From: Natronolimnobius sp. AArcel1
GTDB lineage: Archaea; Halobacteriota; Halobacteria; Halobacteriales; Natrialbaceae
Reading direction: 5' to 3'
DNA: 64,000 nucleotides
NCBI RefSeq assembly: GCF_011043775.1
Contig: NZ_JAAKXY010000005.1
Coordinates: 248,001-312,000, forward strand
A program made the translations under genes and the position numbers. This document shows positions 25,174 to 34,612 of the stretch, in pieces (within the stretch, counting starts at the first letter, position 1; each line of letters starts with the position of its first letter). The notes under the pieces were generated by a model. That model saw only the letters and a list, made by a program, of their open reading frames with translations. It was not told the origin of the DNA and made no database searches.

Positions 25174-26004
25174 TTAGCTGAGGCCTGTACAGACATCTGT
25201 GATGAGTCCGTCAACGCCACTCGAACGGAGCTGATCGCCAACTTCAACCGTATCAACCGTCCAAGGCTCGACTCGGAGGTCCCGCTCGTGTGCGCGCTCC
25301 ACCAGCGACGTTCGGAGACAAAGTTCGAGTCGCGGATGGATTGCGACGCAGTCGAGTGATACGGCCTGGTCGATCATCCCGGCGACATCCTGACGAGGGT
25401 AGATCGGGACCGTTGTTCCAACCAACCGAAATGGTCGTGCTATCATCGATTCACGGAGAATAAGTGCCGTATCAGCACCTGCTTTGGTCGCCGTCCGAAC
25501 GATTGATGGCTCGAACGACGATAGAAGGACATCATGTGGATGGGCTGCGACCGTCTCGAGAACGTCGTCGACAAGTCCGGAGACCTTGAGGTCGAGGACG
25601 ACGTCGACGGCCGCTGGGACGACCTCGAAGATGTCCTCGAGCAGTGGAACCCCTACGTCGGTCTCGAGCACAGAGAGGGTTTGTAGTTCGGAGGCGGTGA
25701 GATCGGCCACTGCACCGGTTCCGTTGGTGACCCGATCGACCGTTGCATCGTGGATGACGACAACCTCACCCGTGGCGGCCCGTCGGAGATCAATCTCGAT
25801 CGCGTCGACGGTTTCGGCGGCGTTCTCGACCGCTATCAGTGTGTTTTCGGGGAATTCTGCGGCACAACCTCGATGGCCGATAAGACGAGGTTCGGTTTGC
25901 TCGCCCGTCCGCAATCGCGAGAACGAGAGATGCGTGAGCACCGACGCGGCTGCGAGTGCACCACCTCCGTCACGCAGAACGTCTCGTCTTCCTCGAGTGC
26001 TCAT
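25174..26004 (-). CDS. Glycerophosphodiester phosphodiesterase, Tat-exported type
   Basis: A 276-residue GDPD TIM barrel preceded by a twin-arginine-like leader (MSTRGRRDVLRDGGGALAAA). Catalytic and metal residues are visible in LIGHRGCAAEFPENT (His, Arg, Glu, Asn), DAIEIDLRR (Glu, Asp) and VVIHDATVDR (His, Asp); the C-terminus has EPWTVDTVE and GVDGLITDV. It would release glycerol 3-phosphate from glycerophosphodiesters, probably outside the membrane. A second GDPD gene lies at 26780 on the other strand, with a dead IS6-family copy between them. The Ugp-type importer downstream could take up the product. Confidence 0.88.
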   Translation of the reverse strand: MSTRGRRDVLRDGGGALAAASVLTHLSFSRLRTGEQTEPRLIGHRGCAAEFPENTLIAVENAAETVDAIEIDLRRAATGEVVVIHDATVDRVTNGTGAVADLTASELQTLSVLETDVGVPLLEDIFEVVPAAVDVVLDLKVSGLVDDVLETVAAHPHDVLLSSFEPSIVRTATKAGADTALILRESMIARPFRLVGTTVPIYPRQDVAGMIDQAVSLDCVAIHPRLELCLRTSLVERAHERDLRVEPWTVDTVEVGDQLRSSGVDGLITDVCTGLS

Positions 26005-26066
26005 AGGATACTAGCCTTGGAGTTGGTCCTTAATTGTTTTTGGTAAGATCGTCTATAGAGTATTGT

Positions 26067-26520
26067 CTAGTTTCGCACCTCGTCAACTGGTGTCTTTCCA
26101 TTGAGCGATTGAGGCGGTCTCTGATGGTTACAGTAATGTATAAATTTATCAATATATTTGCGACCATTTCGACGACTGTCTACCCACGAGGTATGGAAAC
26201 GGTCAACACACACTCTGAGGGTGCGAAACCACTTTTCGATGAGGTTTCGATCGGTATAGTCAACCCGGGCGTTCAATCTAAATCGCCCAAGAGAAGTCCG
26301 GTACCCACACTGATCGACGAGAAACACGGTTTCGAAGAGATTGTGTTTCTCACGAAGTCCATACAGGAACGCAGCCGCCAAATCGGTGCCATGGTGGCGG
26401 AATAACTGGGGGTTGAGAGTAAACTTGGTATCGATGTATATTGCAACACTCAACCAAGACTATTCGCTGTTACTCTTGACAGCGGTCTCGTCAACCGCGA
26501 CCCGCAAGGGAGAAGCCTTC
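26067..26520 (-). mobile_element. Degenerate IS6-family transposase remnant
   Basis: The frame at 26067-26453 encodes the C-terminal part of an IS6-type DDE transposase: FLVDQCGYRTSLGR (second Asp), DYTDRNLIEKWF (catalytic Glu) and the family's ending YCNHQRPPQSLNGKTPVDEV. Reading on in the same frame past a stop gives RVAVDETAVKSNSE, which contains the first Asp (VDET). So the body is intact except for a nonsense codon and the loss of the N-terminal helix-turn-helix. Terminal inverted repeats are not obvious. It is inactive, and it lies exactly between two GDPD genes. Confidence 0.8.
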
Positions 26521-26779
26521 GACGGGCCTGGTTACATATACGATAGATGGGGGACGCAGTTCTAAACGGACTCATGAGGGCGTTCCACGCCTAATTTAGC
26601 GAGTATTGTCGTTATCACACAACGTACCTATCTGGTCGCGTGGAGGCAGACGGCGAACACCCTGTCGGGGCGTCCTCTGAACGCAAAGCGTTCTGGTTGG
26701 CTCGATAAGAGCTACTATGTTTTGCGATTGTGCGCGGGCGAGGAAGCGTTCAAGAACTTGGCGACCATCTGTAGACGTG

Positions 26780-27616
26780 ATGTCATCGCCTGAAGTTCTC
26801 GCACACCGCGGTTTCGCGGGGATCTATCCCGAGAATACTATCGGTGCTGCGACCGACGCTGCCGCCTATGAGGAGACGACGATGATTGAAATCGATGTCC
26901 AACCGGCTAGTTGTGGCACACCGGTCGTCTTCCACGACGACCGACTGGATAACACGCGGGATGGACAACCAGTGACAGACGGCTCAGGACTCGTCTGGGA
27001 AACATCGCTTGAGGAACTTGCCGAGACCCGCGTGCTCGGGACAGAAGAATCTGTTCCGACATTGTCGGCGTTTCTCGAGGCACTTCCAGAAACGGTGGGC
27101 GTGAACGTCGAACTAAAAAATCCGGGTCGTTCTGACCTCCGGTTCGCCGAATCTCTTGCTGAATCGGACCGCAAGGAGCAACGGGCACACTGGGCTCCGT
27201 TCGTCGAGCGCGTCGTCACTGACTGTGATGCATTCAGCGGCGAGATTCTTTTTTCGTCGTTCTACGAGGGGGCGCTGGCCGCCGCCAGGAATATCGCGCC
27301 CGACTACTCGGCCGCAGTATTGCTTGCTGACTCGGTCAAAACCGGTCTCGAAATTGCCCGCCGATACGATTGCGAAGCTATCCATCCGCCGCGGAATCAG
27401 GTCCGTGGAACTGAACTCGCAAGCGAGCCTTACGGTTCGATTCCTGCTGACGAACCGGATATCGATCTCCTCGAGATTGCCCATGATGAGGGACGGGCGG
27501 TTAACGTCTGGACCGTTGACACATGGGTACAGTTCACGCAACTGGCTGAGGTTGGTGTCGACGGTATTATTGTTGATTATCCAGGGCTGGGACAGTCGGC
27601 CAGACCGCAGGAGTGA
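26780..27616 (+). CDS. Glycerophosphodiester phosphodiesterase, cytoplasmic type
   Basis: A 278-residue GDPD enzyme without leader peptide. Motifs are LAHRGFAGIYPENT, MIEIDVQPA, VFHDDRLDNTRDG and, near the end, VNVWTVDTWVQF and GVDGIIVDYPG. The start is set at ATG 26780 (MSSPEVLAHRG); the longer frame to 26717 adds an unlikely basic extension. It should hydrolyse glycerophosphodiesters inside the cell to glycerol 3-phosphate and an alcohol. The sequence is clearly divergent from the exported paralogue at 25174, so it is not a recent duplicate. Confidence 0.88.
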   Translation: MSSPEVLAHRGFAGIYPENTIGAATDAAAYEETTMIEIDVQPASCGTPVVFHDDRLDNTRDGQPVTDGSGLVWETSLEELAETRVLGTEESVPTLSAFLEALPETVGVNVELKNPGRSDLRFAESLAESDRKEQRAHWAPFVERVVTDCDAFSGEILFSSFYEGALAAARNIAPDYSAAVLLADSVKTGLEIARRYDCEAIHPPRNQVRGTELASEPYGSIPADEPDIDLLEIAHDEGRAVNVWTVDTWVQFTQLAEVGVDGIIVDYPGLGQSARPQE

Positions 27617-27621
27617 GGTAA

Positions 27622-27706
27622 TATAGTAGCCACTGACAGTCAGTGCACACCCAATCGCATGACAGCTATACGATTGGTATGTAAACAGTTTCAGTTGTTA
27701 CTATAG
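27622..27706. repeat. Miniature inverted-repeat element, copy A
   Basis: About 85 bases bounded by inverted ends of the form CTATAGTARCMACTGCAA (left end TATAGTAGCCACTGACA, right end CAGTTGTTACTATAG). An inner inverted repeat centres on CCAATCGC/CGATTGG. Two closely related copies lie at 49486-49570 (opposite orientation) and 51636-51721. It is directly downstream of the GDPD gene. Confidence 0.65.
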
Positions 27707-28049
27707 ACTGTGTCAGCCTGCCGGTGCCGGTTCTTTCGTAGCCCGACGGAACAGCCGCTGCACTGACAACAGGGCCGGCCGATATCCTCTCGTTTTCAAT
27801 TGCGCCTTCCCGGGCACAACTGCATAACTCTTTTTGGGCATCTCTTGTGACAGCGTAGACAGTTTCGTGGTCCGTACGATAGTTCGAAGGGCCATTTGTG
27901 GTCAAGCCGACCGATAGCTACATATACTATATATCTCTATATAGTAGGCTATAGTCGCACGGAGTTAACAGTATGTTGGAAATACGACGTATGGTTGGAC
28001 GAGCGGCGAATCGACTCTCAAGCAGACGGCGAGCTCTAGGTGATCATGG
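27707..28049. other. Intergenic region before the HAD/MgtC operon
   Basis: No supported gene. A minus-strand frame (to 27905) runs through the miniature element and is probably an accident, although its upstream part (DHETVYAVTRDAQKEL) looks protein-like. Very AT-rich TATA-like runs (near 27921-27950) may be promoter elements. Confidence 0.35.
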
Positions 28050-28853
28050 ATGACCAGCGAGACTGTCTCAGATGCAATAGCAGGTGCTGTCGTCGACCTC
28101 GACGGGACAGTGTATCGTGGCGATGAACCGATCGACGGGGCCGTCAGAGGAATCGAACGACTCCAATCGGCGGGAATCGACGTTGTGTTCCTCTCAAATA
28201 AGGCCTTCGAGCAGCGAGCCGCTCATCGAGAGCGCCTGGCGTCGTTCGGCCTTGACGTTGACCTCGAACACATCGTCAACTCGGCATCAATCGCGGCCGA
28301 CTTCTTGGCGCGACGCCATAGCTCGGATCCGGTATATGTCGTCGGTGAAGATCCACTCGTCGTCGAACTCGAACGGGCGGACCTCAAGGTGGCATCCAAT
28401 CCGTCGACTGCAGAGGTCATACTCGTCTCCATGGACCGGTCGTTCGCCTATGACACCCTGGTAGACGTACTCGAGGCCTTCGAGAATGAACCAGCAATGT
28501 ACGCGACGAATCCTGACCGGACCTGTCCGGTTGCTGACGGTGAGATTCCGGACGCCGGTGCGATTATCGGTGCTATCGAGGGTCTGACCGGGAAAGAACT
28601 TGACGGCGTCCTCGGAAAACCCTCGCGCACCGCTCTTGAAACCGCAACAAATCGACTCGGCGTTTCGCCGAAACGGTGTCTCATGATCGGCGACCGACTC
28701 GAGACAGACGTTCGAATGGGCCACCAAGCAGGTATGACAACTGTTCTCGTCGAATCTGGCGTCACTGACCGAGCGGCCCTTGAGGAATCGACGGTGCGTC
28801 CCAATTATGTTGTGGACTCGCTGGGAACGATCGACGCCGTTATCGATTCATGA
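28050..28853 (+). CDS. HAD-IIA family sugar-phosphate phosphatase (NagD-like)
   Basis: A 267-residue HAD hydrolase with motif I GAVVDLDGTVYRG, motif II VFLSNKAFEQR, the C2-type cap (about 85-180) and motifs III/IV (LGKPSRTALE, CLMIGDRLETDVRMGHQAGM). HAD-IIA enzymes dephosphorylate p-nitrophenyl phosphate, glycerol phosphate, phosphoglycolate or sugar phosphates. AGGTGA precedes ATG 28050. The gene overlaps MgtC/DUF4010 by ATGA. Its location between GDPD and Ugp genes makes glycerol 3-phosphate a plausible substrate, by inference only. Confidence 0.87.
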   Translation: MTSETVSDAIAGAVVDLDGTVYRGDEPIDGAVRGIERLQSAGIDVVFLSNKAFEQRAAHRERLASFGLDVDLEHIVNSASIAADFLARRHSSDPVYVVGEDPLVVELERADLKVASNPSTAEVILVSMDRSFAYDTLVDVLEAFENEPAMYATNPDRTCPVADGEIPDAGAIIGAIEGLTGKELDGVLGKPSRTALETATNRLGVSPKRCLMIGDRLETDVRMGHQAGMTTVLVESGVTDRAALEESTVRPNYVVDSLGTIDAVIDS

Positions 28854-30094
28854 TCGAGTTCGAACCGCTCGCACACGTTGATGACTCGGTCGCAAAGCTG
28901 GTGCTGGCGACGCTGCTGGGGATGTTCCTCGGACTTGAACGAGAGTGGTCCCAGAAGTCGGCAGGCATCCGGACGTTCGCCTTAATCAGCCTGCTCGCAG
29001 CGGTGTTCACGATTATCGGTGACAACGGTCTATTGTTGATTGGCGGACTATTGATCATTGCCCATGCGATCTTGCTCGCTGTTCAGAGTTTCATCGAAGA
29101 GGACGTCGACGGGCTATCGCTGACAACATCAGTGTCGATGCTGGTTGCGTATAGTATTGGTGCGCTCGTTGCCGAAGGCTACTTTATCGAGTCGGTGACT
29201 GTCGCAGTACTGTCGTCACTGTTGCTCGTCCTGAAACGCGAACTCCACCAGTTCGCGTGGGGACTCTCGAGAGAAGAGGTTCGGAGCGCCGTTGAATTCG
29301 TTATCCTCGCGTTCGTTATCTATCCGCTTCTCCCCGCTGAGACGGTCGATCCATGGGGAGCGGTGCAGCCACAGTTGATCTGGTCGCTCGTGATTGCTAT
29401 CAGTGCGATCGGATTCGTCAACTATGTGCTGGTGAAAAAATACCAGGGAATGGGCGTCGCTGTCACCGGCTTTTTCGGCGGGCTTGTCAACTCAACGGCC
29501 GTTGTGGCCGAGATGGCGAAACGGGCGACCGACCAGAGGGGAATGTTTGACCTCGCTGTGGGAGCTATCCTGCTCGCGAACGCGGCGATGGCCTTTCGGA
29601 ACGGGGTCATCGTGGTCGCGTTCGTCCCCGAGGCCGCGCTGGTGATCGGTGCCCCTCTCGGTGCGATTACGATCGCCGGTATCGCAATCGCAGTCACGAT
29701 GAGCGACTGGCGGGCGGATTTCGAAGCGGATCTCACCTCTCCGTTTAGTCTTCGCAACGCCCTCTCGTTCGGCGCGCTATTCTTGCTCGTCTTGCTCGTC
29801 TCCGTCGGTGCCGAACAGGCCTTCGGTGCGACCGGCTTCCTCGCGACGACGTTCTTCGCCGGCTTGGTCTCGAGTGGCACCGCGACGACCACTGCGGTCA
29901 CGCTCGTCAGCACCGGTCAGATCACGACTGAGACTGCCGTGGCGGGCGTTCTTGCTGGTACCGCTGCAAGCATCCTCGTCAAGACGGTGTTCGCAGCGTC
30001 TATCGCTCGAGAGTTGGTCCGGCCGGTGTTGCTTTGGAATCTGGTGTTAATTGGTGTCGGTGTGCTCGTTGGAATGCCGTTACTCTTGCGTTGA
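28850..30094 (+). CDS. MgtC/SapB-DUF4010 membrane protein
   Basis: A 414-residue membrane protein with about twelve spans. The N-terminal part (about 1-145) is MgtC/SapB-like with the signature LGMFLGLEREWSQKSAGIRT. The remainder is DUF4010 (YPLLPAETVDPWGAVQPQLIW, GFFGGLVNSTAVVAEMAK, GLVSSGTATTTAVTLVSTG). Such fusions are widespread; their role in magnesium or envelope homeostasis is not settled. It is translationally coupled to the HAD phosphatase (ATGA). Confidence 0.87.
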   Translation: MIEFEPLAHVDDSVAKLVLATLLGMFLGLEREWSQKSAGIRTFALISLLAAVFTIIGDNGLLLIGGLLIIAHAILLAVQSFIEEDVDGLSLTTSVSMLVAYSIGALVAEGYFIESVTVAVLSSLLLVLKRELHQFAWGLSREEVRSAVEFVILAFVIYPLLPAETVDPWGAVQPQLIWSLVIAISAIGFVNYVLVKKYQGMGVAVTGFFGGLVNSTAVVAEMAKRATDQRGMFDLAVGAILLANAAMAFRNGVIVVAFVPEAALVIGAPLGAITIAGIAIAVTMSDWRADFEADLTSPFSLRNALSFGALFLLVLLVSVGAEQAFGATGFLATTFFAGLVSSGTATTTAVTLVSTGQITTETAVAGVLAGTAASILVKTVFAASIARELVRPVLLWNLVLIGVGVLVGMPLLLR

Positions 30095-30247
30095 ATCGCA
30101 GGACGAGATGGCACCGACGCCCATTCAACGACATATAAATGGTAGCGATTATTTTGTTATCATAGACTCCGCATTGTCAGTGAACAAAACTACCACCTAT
30201 TGTTTCCATGTGTATTTTCACTGCGCAATATACTCTCCAACCGGTAC

Positions 30248-30256
30248 TTTTATAAT
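30248..30256 (+). promoter_or_regulatory. TATA-like box of the Ugp-type operon
   Basis: TTTTATAAT lies about 25-32 bases before the ATG at 30280 and overlaps the region of the longer alternative start at 30259. Its position predicts a nearly leaderless mRNA and supports the ATG at 30280. Confidence 0.55.
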
Positions 30257-30279
30257 CTATGTGTTCTAAACGGTTGTTT

Positions 30280-31665
30280 ATGTACGACAATCAATCGCGT
30301 AGAAATGTACTGAAAACCACGGGGGTTGTCACTGCAGCTGGACTCGCTGGCTGTATGGGCAACGGAAACGGGGATGCCGACGATGCTGAGGACATCGACG
30401 ACGACGTATTAACTGCTTGGCACGCAATGGGTGGCGGGTCGGGCGAACTGCTGGACGATATGGTCGAGCGCTTTGAGGGTGCCGACAGCGAATCGGAGTA
30501 CCAGGGAAGTTACGAAGATATCCTGAATAGTCTGTTCGGCGCAATTGAGGCCGACCAGATTCCCGACGTCGTGATGATTGACAGCCTGCACAACCAGCAG
30601 GTGCTCGATACAGAGGCGATGCAGTCCGCCGAAGGGCTACTGCCCGATGACTATCCAACCGACGACCTCGTCGAAACCGTCCAGGACTTCTTCCGCGTCG
30701 ACGGCGAGTTGTTCTCGATGCCGTTCAACAACTCGAACTGCATCCTCTACTACAACAGAGATGCGTACGAGGAGGCCGGCCTCGATCCCGACCAGCCCCC
30801 CGAAACACTTGAGGAGGTTAGAGAACACAGTGAAGCACTCGTCGATTCAGGTGCGGTTAACTACGGTATCACGTGGCCAAACCATGTCTGGTTCATTGAG
30901 ACCTGGTTCTCGCTGGCTAATGAACTCATTCTCGACAACGAAAACGGTCACGACGGTGCACCGACGACGATGCACACCGACACTGACTTCGCTGAGGATC
31001 TCTGGAGTTGGTGGCGTGACCTCTACGAGGATGATCTCTTCTTGAACCCCGGCATCGAAGCCTGGGACGAGGCACGAAACGCCTTCCTTGCAGAAGAAGT
31101 CGGAATCAAACTCGACTCGACGGCCGCAGTCGAAGCGACCGTTTCGGGTGCTGAGGGTGATATCGAAGATGAAGAGGACCTTGATGATGATGACGTCGAC
31201 GGGTTCGAACTCGGAACCGGCTTCTATCCCTCTCCAACTGAGGACCGAACGGGCGTCGTCATCGGTGGGGCGTCGCTGTTCATCAGCGGCGATATGGACG
31301 ACCAGCGCGAGGAGGAAGTCGGTGAACTGCTCGCCTACCTTGGTTCGGTGGAAAACCAGATTGAGTGGCACCAGGGAAGCGGTTATTACCCGATTCGCGA
31401 GGAAGCTATTGACGAACTTGAAGACGAGGGCTGGTTCGAGGACGAACCTCACTACGCAACGGCGTTCGATCAGTTGCTCGAGTCTGAGACGACGCCGGCA
31501 ACCCGCCGGATGCTCGTCGGCCCCGCTCGCGAGGTGCAGCTGACGGTCCAGGAAGAGTCCCAGGAAATCTTCTCCGGCAGCGTCAGCGTCGAGGACGGGC
31601 TCGCGAACATGAAAGAGAGTGTCGAAGAAGAGCTCGATCGTTACTCCCGAGTTGCAGGCGAGTAA
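30280..31665 (+). CDS. ugpB: ABC transporter substrate-binding lipoprotein (UgpB-like)
   Basis: A 461-residue extracytoplasmic binding protein. The Tat-type leader (QSRRNVLKTTGVVTAAG) ends in lipobox LAGC, so the mature protein is anchored by the Cys at about residue 25. The body is a family-1 binding protein: DVVMIDSLHNQQVLD, FFRVDGELFSMPFNNSNCIL, YYNRDAYEEAGLDP and a DYTY-type C-terminal helix region. The order binding protein, two permeases and ATPase, and the nearby GDPD genes, match glycerol-3-phosphate/glycerophosphodiester importers. A sugar substrate is the alternative. Confidence 0.85.
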   Translation: MYDNQSRRNVLKTTGVVTAAGLAGCMGNGNGDADDAEDIDDDVLTAWHAMGGGSGELLDDMVERFEGADSESEYQGSYEDILNSLFGAIEADQIPDVVMIDSLHNQQVLDTEAMQSAEGLLPDDYPTDDLVETVQDFFRVDGELFSMPFNNSNCILYYNRDAYEEAGLDPDQPPETLEEVREHSEALVDSGAVNYGITWPNHVWFIETWFSLANELILDNENGHDGAPTTMHTDTDFAEDLWSWWRDLYEDDLFLNPGIEAWDEARNAFLAEEVGIKLDSTAAVEATVSGAEGDIEDEEDLDDDDVDGFELGTGFYPSPTEDRTGVVIGGASLFISGDMDDQREEEVGELLAYLGSVENQIEWHQGSGYYPIREEAIDELEDEGWFEDEPHYATAFDQLLESETTPATRRMLVGPAREVQLTVQEESQEIFSGSVSVEDGLANMKESVEEELDRYSRVAGE

Positions 31666-31694
31666 GATAAACTGAACTATCACGTTTCAGATAA

Positions 31695-32579
31695 ATGTCA
31701 AGAGAGATTTACAACCGCTCGTGGCTTGCCTACCTCCTGTTACTGCCGACGATCGTCGTCTCGGCCGTTTTCCTCTACTACCCGGCTGCACAGGCGGTCA
31801 ACCTCAGCCTATATGAGACCCTACAGTTCGGTACTCAACGGGTCTGGGCCGGCTTCGGCAACTACAGTTACTTGCTCACCTCGAGCGACTATCACAGCAG
31901 CATCGTCGTCACGATTGTATTCTCGTTGATCGTCATCATCGGTGTGATGGCCATCTCGCTGGTCGTCTCGTATCTGATCTATGAAGTGAACATCGGCACA
32001 TCGTCGTATCTGATTGCGGCGATCTGGCCGTACGCCCTGCCACCGGCAGTTGCAGGAATTGTCTTTTTCTACATCATCCATCCTAGCCTCGGCGTGCTTA
32101 CCCAACCAATTCAGGCTATCTTTGGCGTCAATATCGATTGGTTTACGCAGGGTGGGCAGGCGTTCATTGTGGTGACTGTTGCGGTCATTTGGAAGCAGAT
32201 TGGCTACAATGTCATCTTCATGATCGCCGCGCTCAACAACGTCCCTGATGCTCTCGGTGAGGTTGCCGATCTTGATGGCGTTGGTCGCTTCCAGCGGCTA
32301 GTACGGGTCTACATGCCGCTGATCTCGCCGACGCTCATCTTCCTCGTTGTGATGAACACGATCTATGCGTTCTTCCACACATTCGCGTTCATCGATATCC
32401 TCACTCAAGGCGGTCCAGGTGGGGCAACCAACATCATGATCTACGATCTGTATCGTAATGCGTTCGAATTCAACAACCATGGACTGGCGTCGGCACAGTC
32501 GGTCATCCTGTTCCTCGTCGTTGGCCTGCTGATGTTCGCGCAGTTGCGCCTGTCCGACAAATACGCACACTATGGGTGA
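31695..32579 (+). CDS. ugpA: ABC transporter permease (UgpA-like)
   Basis: A 294-residue permease with six spans and the ABC coupling motif (EA-loop) in DALGEVADLDGVGRFQRLVRVYMPLISP. The first span follows the short leader MSREIYNRSWLAYLLLLPTI. It starts 29 bases after the binding protein and ends 6 bases before the second permease. Family assignment follows MalF/UgpA proteins. Together with the next gene it forms the membrane pore. Confidence 0.88.
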   Translation: MSREIYNRSWLAYLLLLPTIVVSAVFLYYPAAQAVNLSLYETLQFGTQRVWAGFGNYSYLLTSSDYHSSIVVTIVFSLIVIIGVMAISLVVSYLIYEVNIGTSSYLIAAIWPYALPPAVAGIVFFYIIHPSLGVLTQPIQAIFGVNIDWFTQGGQAFIVVTVAVIWKQIGYNVIFMIAALNNVPDALGEVADLDGVGRFQRLVRVYMPLISPTLIFLVVMNTIYAFFHTFAFIDILTQGGPGGATNIMIYDLYRNAFEFNNHGLASAQSVILFLVVGLLMFAQLRLSDKYAHYG

Positions 32580-32585
32580 GAACAC

Positions 32586-33461
32586 GTGAGTACAGACACT
32601 CAATCCACGATCGACCGAGTCGCCGAATCGCTCGAAAAACCGACAACGGATCGAACCCAGTTGCTGGTCCACGTCGGACTCGGGGTTTCGGTGTTCTTGA
32701 TGGCGTTTCCGATTCTGATCGCGTTGCTCGTGAGCACGCAAGAACAGGGCGTCATCAACAGCGTGGGCGACCTCGCCCCGGGCAGTCACATGGTCGAGAA
32801 CTACGAAACGGTGATGACCGACTACAACTTCGGTGTCTACCTGCTGAACTCGTTTATCATGTCGATCATTATTGTCGTCGGCAAACTCGCAATCTCGCTT
32901 TTGGCGGCGCTCGCCATCGTCTACTATCGGTTCCCGTTCAAGAACCTGATGTTTATGTTGATCCTCTTTACGCTGATGCTGCCGGTGCCGGTCCGGTTCG
33001 TGCCGCTTTTCAACATCGTCACGGACTTAGGGTGGTACAACAGCATGCTCGCGCTCACTATCCCATATCTGGCGAGCGCGACCACCGTCTTCCTGTTGCG
33101 CCAGCACTTCCTCTCGATCCCCGCGTCGATCGTCGAGCAGGCAAAACTCGATGGGATCGGGCCGCTGAAGTTCCTCATCTACGTCCTGATACCGATGTCG
33201 AAGGGAATGCTCGCTGGCGTCTCCGTCATCATGTTCATCTACGCCTGGAACCAGTACCTCTGGCCGCTGGTTATCATTGATTCGCAGGCCCAGCAGGTCA
33301 CACAGGTCGGGATTACCCTCTTGCAGGGAGACATTCAGGCCGGCGAATTGCAGTGGTCCATTGTGATGGCAGGTGCCATCATCACGCTCATCCCGCCGCT
33401 GCTCGCACTGATCGCATTCCGAAAACCACTCCTCGAGACCTTCGGGGTCCAACAGAAGTGA
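32586..33461 (+). CDS. ugpE: ABC transporter permease (UgpE-like)
   Basis: A 291-residue permease with six spans and the EA-loop EQAKLDGIGPLKFLIYVLIPMSKG. It has the MalG/UgpE-type C-terminal ending (FRKPLLETFGVQQK). The start is GTG at 32586, six bases after the previous stop. It follows UgpA and precedes the ATPase by seven bases, so all are on one transcript. Confidence 0.88.
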   Translation: MSTDTQSTIDRVAESLEKPTTDRTQLLVHVGLGVSVFLMAFPILIALLVSTQEQGVINSVGDLAPGSHMVENYETVMTDYNFGVYLLNSFIMSIIIVVGKLAISLLAALAIVYYRFPFKNLMFMLILFTLMLPVPVRFVPLFNIVTDLGWYNSMLALTIPYLASATTVFLLRQHFLSIPASIVEQAKLDGIGPLKFLIYVLIPMSKGMLAGVSVIMFIYAWNQYLWPLVIIDSQAQQVTQVGITLLQGDIQAGELQWSIVMAGAIITLIPPLLALIAFRKPLLETFGVQQK

Positions 33462-33468
33462 GCTATCA

Positions 33469-34599
33469 ATGACTGATATTACACTCGACAACATTACGAA
33501 ACGGTTCGAAGATGTCACGGCGGTCGACTCGCTCGACTTAGAGATTGATGACGGCGAATTCCTCGTCCTCGTCGGCCCCTCGGGTTGTGGGAAGTCGACA
33601 ACGTTGCGGATGCTCGCCGGACTTGAAAGCGTTACTGACGGTGATATTCTCGCCAACAGCGAACCGATCACCGATCTAGTGCCAAAAAACCGCAACGTCG
33701 CGATGGTGTTCCAGAACTACGCGCTCTACCCACATATGTCGGCGAAGCGAAACATGACGTTCGGCATGAAGTCAGCAGGCAGCTACACTGACGAGGAGAT
33801 TGAAGACCTCGTCACCGAAGCGGCGGCGATCCTTGACATTGAGGATCTCCTTGAACGCAAGCCGAAAGCGCTCTCAGGTGGGGAACGTCAGCGTGTCGCG
33901 ATCGGCCGCGCGCTCGTCCGTGATCCGGATTATCTCCTGATGGACGAGCCACTGTCAAATCTCGACGCAAAGTTGCGAATCCAGATGCGCGCCGAGTTGA
34001 GCGAACTCCATGACGAACTCGAGACGACAACCATCTACGTCACACACGACCAGACCGAGGCCATGACGCTTGGCGATCGTGTTGCCGTAATGAACGCTGG
34101 GGAACTCCAGCAGGTCGCTCACCCACAGGAGTTGTACGATTATCCAGCCAACCGGTTCGTCGCTGAGTTCATTGGGAGTCCGGCGATGAACACACTACCG
34201 GTCGAAATCCGGAAAGACGGTGACGGCTACGTGGCAACCGGTACCGACGTTGACGTCCAGTTGCCACAGGCCGACGGTCTGGCCGATTTCGAAGGTGATC
34301 GTTTGCTCCTTGGCGTCCGGCCAGAGGACCTCCACGAGGACGCGGCTGATGCGGACACGTCAATCCAAGCAGAAGTCACCGTGACCGAACCTCTTGGCGA
34401 CACGACGTTGATTCACGGCGAGGTTGCCGGCACGATGGCGAAGTTCAAGGTCAGTGCTCGCTCATCGCTTCGACAGGGTGATATCGTCGAGTTCGGAGCC
34501 GACCTTGACCGACTCCACCTCTTTGACGACGAAACCGGAACGACGATCTACCACTCCGATCGATCACTCGAAACCGCTGAGAAACAGCTCTCGCAGTAA
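33469..34599 (+). CDS. ugpC: ABC transporter ATP-binding protein (UgpC/MalK type)
   Basis: A 376-residue ATPase with Walker A GPSGCGKST, Q-loop VFQNYALYPHMS, signature LSGGERQR, Walker B YLLMDEPLSNLD and H-loop YVTHDQTEAM, plus a C-terminal TOBE/regulatory domain (about 240-370). It powers the UgpAE permease. The C-terminal domain often binds regulators in MalK-type proteins. It is followed after 13 bases by an Orc1/Cdc6-like ATPase gene. Confidence 0.92.
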   Translation: MTDITLDNITKRFEDVTAVDSLDLEIDDGEFLVLVGPSGCGKSTTLRMLAGLESVTDGDILANSEPITDLVPKNRNVAMVFQNYALYPHMSAKRNMTFGMKSAGSYTDEEIEDLVTEAAAILDIEDLLERKPKALSGGERQRVAIGRALVRDPDYLLMDEPLSNLDAKLRIQMRAELSELHDELETTTIYVTHDQTEAMTLGDRVAVMNAGELQQVAHPQELYDYPANRFVAEFIGSPAMNTLPVEIRKDGDGYVATGTDVDVQLPQADGLADFEGDRLLLGVRPEDLHEDAADADTSIQAEVTVTEPLGDTTLIHGEVAGTMAKFKVSARSSLRQGDIVEFGADLDRLHLFDDETGTTIYHSDRSLETAEKQLSQ

Positions 34600-34612
34600 T
34601 CAACACGCAGGA

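Noticed and set aside
24711-25256. Minus-strand frames between the saccharopine-dehydrogenase-like and GDPD genes
   Set aside because: Long but without recognisable motifs, and they extend over the ends of both neighbouring genes.
27666-27905. Minus-strand frame of 79 codons
   Set aside because: It runs through the miniature inverted-repeat element and has no ribosome site.
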